From JACJWR01 sp964474045 (GTDB lineage: Bacteria > Actinomycetota > Actinomycetes > S36-B12 > UBA10799): a DNA stretch of 64,000 nt. Location: NCBI GenBank assembly GCA_964474045.1, contig CAYYRC010000010.1, positions 40,833 through 104,832 of the forward strand, in the 5' to 3' direction. Shown one piece after another: positions 17,030-24,688 of this stretch; position 1 is the first letter of the stretch; each line of letters opens with the position of its first letter. The translations under genes and the position numbers were made by a program. The notes under the pieces were generated by a model. The model worked only from the letters and a program-made list of their open reading frames with translations, had not been told where the DNA came from and ran no database searches.

Positions 17030-17106
17030 GCCCTCGTAGCTCAGGTGGATAGAGCGACCGCCTCCTAAGCGGTAGGCCACGCGTTCGAATCGCGTCGAGG
17101 GCACCA
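17030..17106 (+). tRNA. tRNA-Arg (anticodon CCT)
   Basis: The cloverleaf reads cleanly: acceptor GCCCTCG/CGAGGGC, D-arm GCTC...GAGC, and anticodon stem ACCGC/GCGGT with loop CTCCTAA giving anticodon CCT (reads AGG). The T-arm is ACGCG-TTCGAAT-CGCGT, and discriminator A plus CCA are encoded (17103-17106). Confidence 0.96.
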
Positions 17107-17223
17107 GGTTCGCCTCTCCCGCTCGCCGCGCCCCATGTCGCCGCGTCCACGGGTTTCTGCCTGGATGCGCCTGGCCGTGATGCCGCCTACAGTTTCGAAG
17201 GCGGTCATCGCGAGGAGGGCGCT

Positions 17224-17589
17224 GTGGGCACTGAGGTCGTTGAGTACATCGGGGTCTACCACGCCGACGGCGGCTTGGTCGGCGAGGTCAGCTACGTCAT
17301 CGGCAAACTCCTGGGGACCGCCCACTGCGCGCTCTGCGACATCACGCACTCCCCGATTCGGCGAAAGCCCGAGTGGGACCGGATGGTGAGTGGCCTCGGG
17401 GTCCCCTTCACTCTGCTGCACCGCAACGAGCTGACTGCCGACGTCGCGGCCGCCGTGGTTGGGTGCGGCACGCCGGTGGTCCTCGCCCGAGGCGCCGACG
17501 GGGGCCTCGCGGTCGCCCTGACGGCGTCGCAGCTGGACGAGTTGGACGGTTCTGTGGCAGCGCTCGGCGAGGCGCTGGCTGATCGGTGA
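17224..17589 (+). CDS. Conserved hypothetical protein with AHCALCDITH motif
   Basis: A 121-residue cytosolic protein. The N-terminal half reads GVYHADGGLVGEVSYVIGKLLGTAHCALCDITH...KPEWDRM, with a C-x2-C pair next to histidine. The second half (VPFTLLHRNELTADVAAAVVGCGTPVVLARGADGGLAVALTASQLDEL) is a plausible alpha/beta fold. I have seen similar short proteins in other bacteria but know no function; metal binding or a thioredoxin-like redox role is conceivable from the CALC motif. GTG at 17224 is preceded by GAGGAGG, which fixes the start. It sits between tRNA-Arg and an exported hydrolase on the same strand. Confidence 0.8.
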   Translation: MGTEVVEYIGVYHADGGLVGEVSYVIGKLLGTAHCALCDITHSPIRRKPEWDRMVSGLGVPFTLLHRNELTADVAAAVVGCGTPVVLARGADGGLAVALTASQLDELDGSVAALGEALADR

Positions 17590-17668
17590 GGGCGGGGCGC
17601 AGTTGCGTGGAGTCGCGTATCGCCGCAGTCCCGGCCACACTTGGGCCACTCGAGCGGAAGGCGCGCCC

Positions 17669-18898
17669 ATGAGCCGATGGCGGAACGGAACGCTGCGTCG
17701 CATCGCGCTGCCGATCATGGGCGCAAGCGCTGCTGCGCTGATCGTCACCGGGTGCGGGACCAGCTCGGCGGGCAGCGGCGGGGAAGCCAGCGTCGGGGCA
17801 GGTTCGGCATCCGCTGCCGCCCCCAGCGCCGATCCCACCGCAGCGTCTCAGGCCGAGCAGGCCCAGGCGGGCGCCCCCGGGCCCTTTGCGGTCGGTCGCC
17901 GCACGATCACAGTGACAGACCCCGCCCGCAACGGTCGTGCTCTGACCACCGACATCTGGTATCCCGTCGACCCCGCGGCCACGGGTGGAGCAGCGCCGAC
18001 GGAGTACGAGTTCCTGCCCGGGTTGGGTTACACGTCCAAGGTCTCGCTGGCCGACGCCCCAGCGGCGAAGGGCACGTTCCCGCTGCTGGTCTACTCCCAC
18101 GGCGGTGGTGGGTTCAGCTGGGTGGCGACGTTCTTCACGGAGTTCATGGCGTCCAAGGGGTACGTCGTCGTGGCGCCGAACCACACCGGCAACACCGCCT
18201 TGGACCTCATCACGGGAGGCGTCGACACCTCGGAGGACGCGAACGCGAACAGCCGTCCCCCGGACGTCACGGCGACGTTGAACACGGTGCTCGCCGCGAA
18301 CGCCGACCCGGCGGACCCGTTGGCGGGCATCGTGGACGCCTCTCGTATTGCCGTGAGCGGGCACTCCTGGGGCGGCTTCACCTCGCTGGCCATGGCCTCT
18401 GGACACACCACGAGCCTGGGCACCACGCCCCCGGACCCGCGCGTGTCGGCGATCGTGCTCATGGCGCCCTATGCCGAGAAGCTCAGCCCCGAGGAACTCG
18501 CCAAGGTCGATGTGCCCGTCCTGGTGGTGAGCTCCACCGGCGACACCAGCACGCCGATCGAGACCAACACCGTGCCCGTGGCCACGCTCGTGCCGGGGCG
18601 ACCCTTGGTGCGGCTGGACATCGACGGCGGATCCCACGCTTCGTTCACCGACGCCTGTGCGCTGCGCGAAGCGGTCGCTGGCAACCCGAACGTGCCCGAG
18701 GCGGTGCTGGCTGAGCTCGACCGGCGGGGTAAGGACGCCTGCGCGCCCGGGGTGCTGGACTCCAAGGTGATCCAGCAGATCACCAACAGCTACTCGGCAG
18801 CCTTCCTGGCCACGGAGTTGTCGGGGTCCAAGGACTACCAGCAGATGCTGGCTTGCGTGGCACCACCGGACAAGACCACGTGCACTGACGTGAAGTAG
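17669..18898 (+). CDS. Exported lipoprotein alpha/beta hydrolase (PAF-acetylhydrolase / dienelactone-hydrolase-like)
   Basis: 409 residues with a lipoprotein signal: a basic start, then LPIMGASAAALIVTGC as lipobox with Cys near residue 28. A Ser/Ala/Gly linker of about 50 residues precedes the hydrolase domain. That domain has FPLLVYSHGGGGFSW (oxyanion region), the nucleophile elbow IAVSGHSWGG (GHSWG), VPVLVVSSTGDTSTP (acid region) and DGGSHASFTD (histidine). The pattern fits PAF-acetylhydrolase-like esterases anchored to the outer face of the membrane. Cysteines in the C-terminal part (DACALRE, KDACAPG, LACVAPPDKTTC) suggest disulfides. The ATG at 17669 follows GGAAGG; the frame stays open to 17603. 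Confidence 0.88.
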   Translation: MSRWRNGTLRRIALPIMGASAAALIVTGCGTSSAGSGGEASVGAGSASAAAPSADPTAASQAEQAQAGAPGPFAVGRRTITVTDPARNGRALTTDIWYPVDPAATGGAAPTEYEFLPGLGYTSKVSLADAPAAKGTFPLLVYSHGGGGFSWVATFFTEFMASKGYVVVAPNHTGNTALDLITGGVDTSEDANANSRPPDVTATLNTVLAANADPADPLAGIVDASRIAVSGHSWGGFTSLAMASGHTTSLGTTPPDPRVSAIVLMAPYAEKLSPEELAKVDVPVLVVSSTGDTSTPIETNTVPVATLVPGRPLVRLDIDGGSHASFTDACALREAVAGNPNVPEAVLAELDRRGKDACAPGVLDSKVIQQITNSYSAAFLATELSGSKDYQQMLACVAPPDKTTCTDVK

Positions 18899-18951
18899 CG
18901 GCGGGGCGGCCGTCTTCCGGTTCTGGGCAGGGGTGTGCCGTGTGGGGTGCT

Positions 18952-20673
18952 TCATGCTGCCGCGGGGTGGGTCTGGTGTTGTCGCTCGCGGTGGGCTTTT
19001 CGTCGGTGGGCGGGGATGTGGCGGGCGTGGGGGAGCCCGTCGTCGATGCTGATGTGCCAGTGTCCGAGGTGGAGTTCGTGGTGGTGTTTTGAGCAGGTGA
19101 GGGCGAGGTTGTCGAGGGCGGTGTTCCCGCCGTCGGCCCAGTGGGTGATGTGGTGGGCTTCGCACCAGCCGGGGGGTCGGTCGCAGCCGGGGATGACGCA
19201 GCCGCCGTCGCGGGCGTCGAGGGCGCGGCGCAGGTGGGCGGGGATGGTGCGGGTGGTGCGGCCGAGGTCCAGGGGGCGGGATGCGGGGTCGAGCACGAGG
19301 CGGGTGATCGTGGCGTCGCAGGTCAGCCAGGCGGCCTCGCAGGCGGCGAGGGGGCCTGTGCCGGGGCCGTTGCCGAGGGTCCAGGTGGGTCCGAGTCGCT
19401 CGGGGCGCGGGCGCCCGGGTCCGCCGGCGATCGCGGCGAGCGCTGCGGCGCTCGCGGTTGCTGCGGCGCATGCCGGGCAGGCGGCGCCGGGGTGCTCGGG
19501 TGCGGCGGGGTCGGCCGGTTCGGGCTGGTCTGCGCGTCCGGTGCTTGCGGGGCAGTCGGGGGTGTGGGTGCGGGGTGCAAGGCGGTGGCCGGGGAGGGTG
19601 ACGATGACGGCGGCGCGGGCGCGGGCGGCGGTGGGCAGGACGGCTGCGGCGGCGGCGCGGGCGGCCTCGAGCAGGGCGTCGGCGCGCCGGGCGCGGGCGG
19701 GCTCGCGGTCGGCGTCGGGCCGGCCGCCCCGGCCCTGGTCCTGGTTCTGGGTGCGGGCGCGGTCCATGAGGGCGGTGAGGATGGCGGAGAGCTCGGCGCC
19801 AAGGGGGCCGGGGAGGTGGCCGGAGAGGTCCCAGCCGTCAGTGGTGGGGGTGAGGAACACGCGGCGGCGAGCGTGGGCGGCGTCGGCGTCGTCGTCGGCG
19901 GGCACGGGGTCGATGTTGTCGGCCCAGGCGGCCAGGGCGCGGCGGAGCACGGCGGGGTCGGCGTGGCGGGCGAGCTCGACGAAGAGGTCCTCGGCGCCGG
20001 CGAACGCGGCGCGGCGGGCGGGGGTGCGCGCGGAGACCTGGCGCAGGGCGCTGACGTGGGCGACTGTGATGTCCCCGGCGGTGAGGGCGGCGGCGGTGGC
20101 GGGGTGGGCGGCGAGCCAGTCGGCGTCGCGGCCCATCCCGGCCGCGGTGGTCCCGGTGAGGCGGTGGGTGGAGGCGAGCCAGGCCGCGGGTGTGGCCGGG
20201 CCCGGCGGGAGGGCGTCGGGGTGCCCGGCGGCGTGCGCTGCGCGGACTGCGGCGAGCGCGGCCAGGTGTGCGCCGGACAGTCGGGCCGCCGCGGCGTGCA
20301 GGGCCTCGGCCAGGCCGGCCAGCTGCCCGCCGGCCACGTCCCCGGCGGTGAGCAGGCCGGCCAGCGTGCTGGTGGCGGCGTCGATCGCCGCCAGCGCGGC
20401 CCCGGCCGGGCCCGCCACCGACGGGCCGCGCCCACGGGAGGACGCGCCGGCGGCGTAATCGCCGGCGGCGCAGTCCTCGGCGGCGCAGTCCTCGGCGGCG
20501 CGGCCGTGAGGGGCGCAGCTGTCGGGGGCGGCGGCCAAGCCAGGCGCGCAGCCGTCAGGTGCAGGCGCATCGCAGGACGCGGGCGCGTCGGGCGCCCCGG
20601 GTGAGTCGGCGATGCCAGCTCCCGGGGTCCACGCCGGCTGCGCCGGTGGACGCCGCCGCCTGCTGGTGGCCAT
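18952..20673 (-). CDS. DUF222 / HNH endonuclease domain protein (13E12 repeat family)
   Basis: 573 residues. The N-terminal 90 are low-complexity Ala/Asp/Cys-rich, then comes a long Ala-rich helical DUF222 region (about 100-360), then a C-terminal HNH domain. The HNH domain reads RRALDARDGGCVIPGCDRPPGWCEAHHITHWADGGNTALDNLALTCSKHHHELHL, with the zinc cysteines and HH...N...H nuclease residues present. It belongs to the actinobacterial 13E12 family, whose members are often multicopy and have no proven function; DNA cleavage is likely. The ATG at 20673 is preceded by a recognisable promoter with a LexA box (20736-20785). The coding sequence is strongly GC-skewed, so all frames look open here; the HNH motif settles which is real. 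Confidence 0.92.
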   Translation of the reverse strand: MATSRRRRPPAQPAWTPGAGIADSPGAPDAPASCDAPAPDGCAPGLAAAPDSCAPHGRAAEDCAAEDCAAGDYAAGASSRGRGPSVAGPAGAALAAIDAATSTLAGLLTAGDVAGGQLAGLAEALHAAAARLSGAHLAALAAVRAAHAAGHPDALPPGPATPAAWLASTHRLTGTTAAGMGRDADWLAAHPATAAALTAGDITVAHVSALRQVSARTPARRAAFAGAEDLFVELARHADPAVLRRALAAWADNIDPVPADDDADAAHARRRVFLTPTTDGWDLSGHLPGPLGAELSAILTALMDRARTQNQDQGRGGRPDADREPARARRADALLEAARAAAAAVLPTAARARAAVIVTLPGHRLAPRTHTPDCPASTGRADQPEPADPAAPEHPGAACPACAAATASAAALAAIAGGPGRPRPERLGPTWTLGNGPGTGPLAACEAAWLTCDATITRLVLDPASRPLDLGRTTRTIPAHLRRALDARDGGCVIPGCDRPPGWCEAHHITHWADGGNTALDNLALTCSKHHHELHLGHWHISIDDGLPHARHIPAHRRKAHRERQHQTHPAAA

Positions 20674-20735
20674 GGCCGCTCACCCCCTCCCCGACCCGGC
20701 GTCCGCTCGTCTCCGTCGGGCCCCCGGCCCGCAGT

Positions 20736-20785
20736 GAACGCGTGTTCGAATAAGTCTAGAGTACCCGACTTGACGCCCATGTCAA
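20736..20785 (-). promoter_or_regulatory. SigA-type promoter with LexA (SOS) box for the HNH gene
   Basis: Read on the minus strand: -35 TTGACA (20780-20785), 16-bp spacer, -10 TACTCT (20758-20763), then GAACACGCGTTC (20736-20747), an exact GAAC-N4-GTTC actinobacterial/Bacillus-type SOS box. The box would cover the transcription start, about 63 bp before the HNH ATG. This is a strong sign of DNA-damage control. Confidence 0.75.
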
Positions 20786-20887
20786 CCCCATATTCCTAGC
20801 AGCTCTCAAGGCATCCACCTAGGGAATAGCTGAGGTGGCTGGGGGTTCCAGAGAACCCAAAGGGCCGAAACCACTCGTCGCGCCGCT

Positions 20888-20899
20888 CGTCCGTCAATA
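20888..20899 (+). promoter_or_regulatory. CGTCCGTCAATA motif, copy a
   Basis: One of five intergenic copies of CGTCCGTCARTAG in this window. This one points at the CFI-box gene, 110 bp upstream of its ATG, and is preceded by CT as in other copies. Whether it is a promoter part, an operator or an RNA leader is unknown. Confidence 0.55.
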
Positions 20900-21009
20900 C
20901 CAACTGGTGGCCACTTCGCTGAGCACGCGGTCCACGGCGGTCGTGCGGTGCCCTTGACACCTCGCAGTGCCATGGGTTCATATCCAAGTAGTCGGGAGGG
21001 GAATCTTCG

Positions 21010-21450
21010 ATGTCGAGTTGTTCAGTGTGCGGTAGTTCACTCACAAGGCACTTCGAGTGCGATGGCAGCGGTGACGGCGTTTGGGGCCGTGGTACTTGCG
21101 GAACGTGCTACGGCACAGGAGTCGTGTGCAGTCGGAACAAGGACCACAACTGGAAGTCCGGCCGCCGGGAGCGCGATGACGATGACGCGTCATCGGGTGG
21201 TGACTGCTTCGTCGCAACGGCAGCTTGCGGCGGCCCGGACGACGCGGCTGTCATCGAACTGCGTCGATTCCGCGATGAGCGGCTGTCCCGAACGACTGCC
21301 GGACGCCGGTTCATCGCCTGGTACTACCGACGGGGACCGGCGCTTGCGGCGGTGATCCGCGGTCATGATGTGCGACGTGCGGTTGTGAGGGTGCTTCTGG
21401 TGCACCCGGCCGCCTGGATGGCGGCGGGAGGACGTCACCCGGTCGGTTGA
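21010..21450 (+). CDS. CFI-box-CTERM domain protein with N-terminal zinc-ribbon-like region
   Basis: 146 residues. The N-terminal part has cysteine pairs (CSVC, C-x7, CGTCYGTGVVC) suggestive of a zinc ribbon or DnaJ-like CxxCxGxG fragment. The C-terminal half (about residue 65 on) is the CFI-box: GDCFVATAACGGPDDAAVIELRRFRDERLSRTTAGRRFIAWYYRRGPALAAVIRGHDVRRAVVRVLL. In known members this box (CFIATAAYGS...LRxFRDxxL...YY..SP.LA..I) sits at the C-terminus of many different bacterial proteins and may mark a membrane or processing signal; its function is not established. ATG at 21010, with GGGAGGGG 10 bp upstream. The CGTCCGTCAATA motif lies in its leader. Confidence 0.82.
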   Translation: MSSCSVCGSSLTRHFECDGSGDGVWGRGTCGTCYGTGVVCSRNKDHNWKSGRRERDDDDASSGGDCFVATAACGGPDDAAVIELRRFRDERLSRTTAGRRFIAWYYRRGPALAAVIRGHDVRRAVVRVLLVHPAAWMAAGGRHPVG

Positions 21451-21649
21451 GTGCGCGAGGGGCGGCGCGGGCTGGCCGTTCGCGGCGGCGCCGCCTGCGG
21501 GACGTTCTGCGCCGTGGTCAGTCACTTCCCGAAGGGCGGCCCTGCTCAAGGGACCACGCCCTCTACCAGAAGTCACTGCCGAAACCAGATCGGACGCGAC
21601 CAACGCCCCGGAGCAGGTTAGCGAGGAGGCACCGGCCGGGGACCTCGAG

Positions 21650-21843
21650 GCGCACCACGGACGCGCTGATCAACCTTGGGGCTGACTGCGCTGGGGCGAC
21701 GCCAAGGCGAGGCGGCGCAGAAGTGTTGCGAGCGAGCCGTCGACACCCGGGGGCCGGCATGCATGGTTCAGGTGGGCATGCTGGCCAGGGATCGCGGAGA
21801 CGTGGACGCGGCGCGTACATGGTTCGAACGGGGGGACTGTTGA
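21650..21843 (+). pseudogene. Decayed TPR/Sel1-like repeat gene remnant
   Basis: Pieces in shifting frames look like tetratricopeptide/Sel1 repeats: EEAPAGDLEAH, then TDALINLGADCAGA (from 21657), then VQVGMLARDRGDVDAARTWFERGD (21763-21843, ending in TGA). No continuous frame joins them. Such repeats are typical of actinobacterial tetratricopeptide proteins. The rest of 21451-22092 shows no convincing gene. Confidence 0.35.
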
Positions 21844-22092
21844 TGCGGCGACCCGCTGGTACTCCGCTGCCACCGAAGCTGGGGATTCCCGGGCCTGTTC
21901 CGAGAGGAGGCCATGGACGAGCGGCTCGGGGATCTGGTTCAGCCAAGTACAACTACCCGCAAGCGGTTGCTGCGGGGTACGAACCCCGCTGCGGAGGCCC
22001 TGCCCCGGGTCACGGCTGCGTTGGCGGCTTGAGTCCAGCGCGGCGTGATTGCGGGGTCGTTGGGGGAAGCCGAGCGCGTCACCCAACGACTC

Positions 22093-22164
22093 CGTCCGTC
22101 AGTAGGTAGTGAAGGCCTTCGGCGAAGGCCGATGCCGAAGGGATGTCCGGCGTCCAGGCCGGAC
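22093..22164 (+). promoter_or_regulatory. CGTCCGTCAGTAG motif copy b and structured leader of the IF-2N-like gene
   Basis: The motif lies at 22093-22105. It is followed 8 nt later by hairpin GGCCTTC-GGC-GAAGGCC (22114-22130) and then by GTCCGGC-6nt-GCCGGAC (22145-22164). The gene's ATG is at 22201. The order motif, short gap, palindrome is also seen at copies d and e. Confidence 0.6.
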
Positions 22165-22200
22165 GCATTGCGGTTCGGAAAGATCAATGGAGGAGTGCAC

Positions 22201-22413
22201 ATGTCGAAAGTTCGCGTTCACACGTTGGCCCGGGAGTTGGGGATCAGGAGTTCCGAGGCGCTCGCCCGGCTGAACGACATGGGGGAGTACGTCAAAGGCG
22301 CTGCCAGCACGGTGGAACCGGAGATCGCCGAGATGCTGCGCTCTGCGGTGCTCCAGGACCGAGCAGCGCAGACGCGGAACGACGCCGCCGATGGCTCGGG
22401 CACCGTCCAATGA
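22201..22413 (+). CDS. Stand-alone IF-2 N-terminal domain (IF2_N-like) small protein
   Basis: A 70-residue protein that is almost entirely one domain: KVRVHTLARELGIRSSEALARLNDMGEYVKGAASTVEPEIAEML. This matches the IF2_N subdomain repeated at the N-terminus of translation initiation factor IF-2 (KVRVHELAKELG...SK.VL..LNELGEYVKSASSTVE). None of the GTPase domains follows. A small helical adaptor for ribosome, RNA or protein binding is plausible. The ATG at 22201 is fixed by GGAGGA 6-7 bp upstream; the frame stays open to 22045. It overlaps the next gene by 4 bp (ATGA) and is preceded by the CGTCCGTCAGTAG leader. Confidence 0.82.
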   Translation: MSKVRVHTLARELGIRSSEALARLNDMGEYVKGAASTVEPEIAEMLRSAVLQDRAAQTRNDAADGSGTVQ

Positions 22414-22772
22414 GCTGGGATGCTGCCCTTGCCGCGAAGGTCGCGTGTGAGGCAGACACCGACGATGGCGAGGACTTCCCGGTGGCTATGCGGGCCGGGC
22501 ACGCCCAATGCACGCTGGACCAAGCTTCGGGGGACGTGACCATCGTCTACGCCATCAGCGCCCCTCCCGACTGCCCGCAACTCTGGCGGAGGCTGCTGGT
22601 CGACCAGGCCCTGGTGCGCCGTGGCTGGTCGGTCGACGCGCTGGGAGCAGCCGTGCTCACCCAACGCACGGCTAGCTCGGGTCAGGGCACGCAGTCCGAC
22701 GTCGCGGCCGCCGTTGGTGTCGCCGACGGCAGCGCGAGGGCGCTGTACAGAGCGCTTTTGCCTGTGGCGTGA
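22410..22772 (+). CDS. Hypothetical protein, coupled to the IF-2N-like gene
   Basis: A 120-residue cytosolic protein with no recognised motif. The N-terminal half (MSWDAALAAKVACEADTDDGEDFPVAMRAGHAQCTLDQASGDVTIVYAISAPPDCPQLWRRLLVDQALVRRGW) looks like an alpha+beta fold; the C-terminus is Ala/Gly/Ser-rich. The start codon overlaps the preceding stop (ATGA), which indicates translational coupling with the IF2_N-like protein. It is therefore probably a partner of that protein. Confidence 0.65.
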   Translation: MSWDAALAAKVACEADTDDGEDFPVAMRAGHAQCTLDQASGDVTIVYAISAPPDCPQLWRRLLVDQALVRRGWSVDALGAAVLTQRTASSGQGTQSDVAAAVGVADGSARALYRALLPVA

Positions 22773-22798
22773 CCGCGAGTGGGTGACCTTCGTTCTAT

Positions 22799-22862
22799 TT
22801 GACCCGTGGCACGAGGCTCGTGTATTCTTTTGGGACCTTCTCGGGTTGGTCGCGACCAACCC
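22799..22862 (+). promoter_or_regulatory. Promoter followed by a 20-bp perfect palindrome (operator)
   Basis: TTGACC (22799-22804), 18-bp spacer, TATTCT (22823-22828), then GGGTTGGTCGCGACCAACCC (22843-22862), a perfect 20-bp dyad starting about 15 bp after the -10. This is the layout of a repressor site over the start of transcription. It reads toward the 23.2-25.7 kb module. Confidence 0.6.
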
Positions 22863-22940
22863 TGGCCATCAGGCCCAACATCACCGCGATGTACGCGGTG
22901 TGAGCGTTTTCACGCTCGTCTTGTTGGAGGAGGTTTTCTC

Positions 22941-23036
22941 ATGTCTCGCCACGGTGGCGGGACCACAGCACAACTTCACACCCCGCGTTCAGCCGGCGGG
23001 AGATCCACGGCGGGGATGCCTCACCCGCATGCCTAA
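22941..23036 (+). CDS. Possible 31-residue leader peptide
   Basis: A short frame, MSRHGGGTTAQLHTPRSAGGRSTAGMPHPHA, preceded by a very strong ribosome site (GGAGGAGG, 22926-22933). Just upstream is the small hairpin GAGCGT-TTTC-ACGCTC. It lies between the operator-promoter (22799-22862) and the zinc-ribbon gene at 23235, so a leader peptide or small regulatory protein is possible. No homology can be claimed; the ribosome site is the main support. Confidence 0.35.
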   Translation: MSRHGGGTTAQLHTPRSAGGRSTAGMPHPHA

Positions 23037-23138
23037 CGCCCGTCAGAAAGGATCGGATCTCCATTTCATGTCCCAGTAGTTGTTTGTAGTTCACCTCGCG
23101 GGCTTCGCCCGATGACACAGCCCTGACCAGGGCTCGCA

Positions 23139-23185
23139 ACGCAGCTCACCGCGAGCTGCGTACATGACACCCACACGGGGTGTCA
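23139..23185 (+). promoter_or_regulatory. Two tandem hairpins before the first zinc-ribbon gene
   Basis: ACGCAGCTC-ACCGC-GAGCTGCGT (23139-23161) is followed after 3 nt by TGACACCC-ACACG-GGGTGTCA (23165-23185). They stand 50 bp before the ATG at 23235. Tandem hairpins also precede the paralogous gene (37130-37165). Attenuation or mRNA protection is possible. Confidence 0.5.
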
Positions 23186-23234
23186 GTCATGCGCCACCAC
23201 AGGCGTAGTGGCGGTCATCGAGAAGGAGTCCCAC

Positions 23235-23495
23235 ATGTCCTACAACCCCGTCTCCTACGAGGTCTTCGTCCGCGAGTTCGGCCAGCTGGTGTGGGACGAA
23301 ACCTCCAAGCGGAGGCGCCAGCGCCATCACCAGGGCGGCGGGTTCTGCCCGCAGAAGCGCCCTGCCGAGCTCGGTGCGGGGTATGTGTGCCACGAGTGTC
23401 AGGAGGACTACGACAACACCATGATCCAGCTCGGTCGCCGTCACTTGTACGTCAACTCCCTGGGGCGCGAGCCCAGGGCGAAGGCTGGGCGGTAG
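23235..23495 (+). CDS. Zinc-ribbon-like protein, module copy 1
   Basis: An 86-residue protein of unknown function. The core reads WDETSKRRRQRHHQGGGFC, then C-x13-C-x2-C ending CHECQEDY: a W, a KRRR cluster, a histidine pair and three cysteines, probably one metal site. The 116-residue protein at 36637-36987 has the same order (WNDSRKKRR...HH...C-x14-C-x2-C-x3-Y), so the two are homologous. RNA or DNA binding through the basic cluster is conceivable. The ATG at 23235 follows AAGGAG. The stop abuts the next frame, so it is in an operon with the helical protein and the phosphoesterase. Confidence 0.8.
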   Translation: MSYNPVSYEVFVREFGQLVWDETSKRRRQRHHQGGGFCPQKRPAELGAGYVCHECQEDYDNTMIQLGRRHLYVNSLGREPRAKAGR

Positions 23496-23588
23496 ATGGG
23501 CGCGGTGGTTCGGCCGGCCTCTATGCGTGCATGGCCAGAGTCGGGCACGATTACGTCGATACACGGTAGGAGAGGGGGATGGTCCGAA

Positions 23589-24671
23589 GTGAGCAGCGAC
23601 GATTCAGGCGAGACTACGGAGTTCGACATCGAAGGCGTGGACGCCGACCGGGAGAACCTCGCGCAAGGACGCATCGAAGTTCGCAAGGTCGTTGCCAGCG
23701 CGATGGAGGATGGGATCCGGGTGCAGGGGAACCAGGCGCATGGTCTAGCCCAGAAGCCCCGGCGTGATCTCTCGGAAGGGGCGTTCGCGGAGTTCGGTGC
23801 CGTGCCGTGGAAGTTGGAGCTTGCGGTGCGAGTGCGGTTCTTCGCCACTAGCGACGACTTGGCCTCGGACCTGCCCTATGCCCTGTTGGCCGACCGTTTG
23901 CAGCAATGCGGTGTTCAGTTGCCCCCTGAGCTAGACATCTACACGGCCGTTCACCAGGTGCTTGACGAGATCCGCGACATCAATCCGGGCTGGTTCGACG
24001 TCAACATCGGCCAGGGTTTGGCGCGCCATGCCTCCTCGGTCCGAACGGGCGGCGCTCTCTCCCTGGACGCGTCTGAGCAGGTGTATCAGCGTGGTGTGTC
24101 GGCCGCACAGATGGAATATCGCGAGGCCATCTATCGAGCAGATGTCGCCCTTGCCCCGAGCATCATCCAGGGCTGGTGTGCACCGGTGGCGCGGATTCTC
24201 GAGGTCGAGGACCCCTGGGAGCTTCCCGATGCGTTCTGGGCTAATGCTATGCGGTGGTTGCCGAGCCTCGGGTTGAGTAGCCGTGCGCAGGAGGAGTTGT
24301 GGTCGGCCTACGAAAGGCAGCTGTCGGGATCCGTCGATGACGCCCCGCTCGGGGACGGACTGCGCTTCAACCTCGAGCAGGTTCAGCGGCTTCTGCCGTT
24401 GGCCAGGTCTGTAGCCGCGAACCTTGCCGACGATATTGCACACGCAGAGGATGGAGGCAGCGACGCGAAGGGGAAGACCGTTGATGCGTGGACTCTGGAT
24501 CTCCCGAATCTCCTGGATCTCTCGCGCCACTACGCCGCATTGGAACTAGGACTAGACGCCCGCACCGCTCATAAGTGGGATCCCGAGGCTCTCGCTGACT
24601 GCCGCCAAGTGTGGGTCATCGTCGCGCGCGCTCGCAGTGGACGATCCCTACGTCGAGTTGGCGCGTCCTGA
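23589..24671 (+). CDS. Unrecognised helical protein, module copy 1
   Basis: About 360 residues with no known domain. The conserved core is VRVRFFATSDDLASDLPYALLADR, followed about 30 residues later by INPGWFDVNIGQGLARHA. The protein at 35657-36556 has the same core (VKVAYFVRTDDYCADALPYERIAEE and VRPAWYDANIAGELARRA), so they share a family. The C-terminal half is predicted helical and Leu-rich, and differs between the two. It is acidic at the N-terminus, with no signal or membrane segment. GTG at 23589 is chosen because GAGAGGGGGA precedes it; ATG 23496, directly after the zinc-ribbon stop, gives a 391-residue form. The next gene begins 17 bp after the stop. Confidence 0.75.
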   Translation: MSSDDSGETTEFDIEGVDADRENLAQGRIEVRKVVASAMEDGIRVQGNQAHGLAQKPRRDLSEGAFAEFGAVPWKLELAVRVRFFATSDDLASDLPYALLADRLQQCGVQLPPELDIYTAVHQVLDEIRDINPGWFDVNIGQGLARHASSVRTGGALSLDASEQVYQRGVSAAQMEYREAIYRADVALAPSIIQGWCAPVARILEVEDPWELPDAFWANAMRWLPSLGLSSRAQEELWSAYERQLSGSVDDAPLGDGLRFNLEQVQRLLPLARSVAANLADDIAHAEDGGSDAKGKTVDAWTLDLPNLLDLSRHYAALELGLDARTAHKWDPEALADCRQVWVIVARARSGRSLRRVGAS

Positions 24672-24688
24672 TCGGCAGGGGCCACGAG

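Noticed and set aside
17408..20780. Several long frames on both strands over the lipoprotein and HNH genes
   Set aside because: Shadow frames in extremely GC-rich sequence. The HNH motif and lipobox identify the real ones.
20796..21044. 82-codon minus-strand frame before the CFI-box gene
   Set aside because: No ribosome site and no recognisable motif; it overlaps the regulatory region with motif copy a.
21447..22109. 220-codon plus-strand frame
   Set aside because: Arg/Gly-rich with no ribosome site; the sense of the decayed TPR-like gene lies in other frames.
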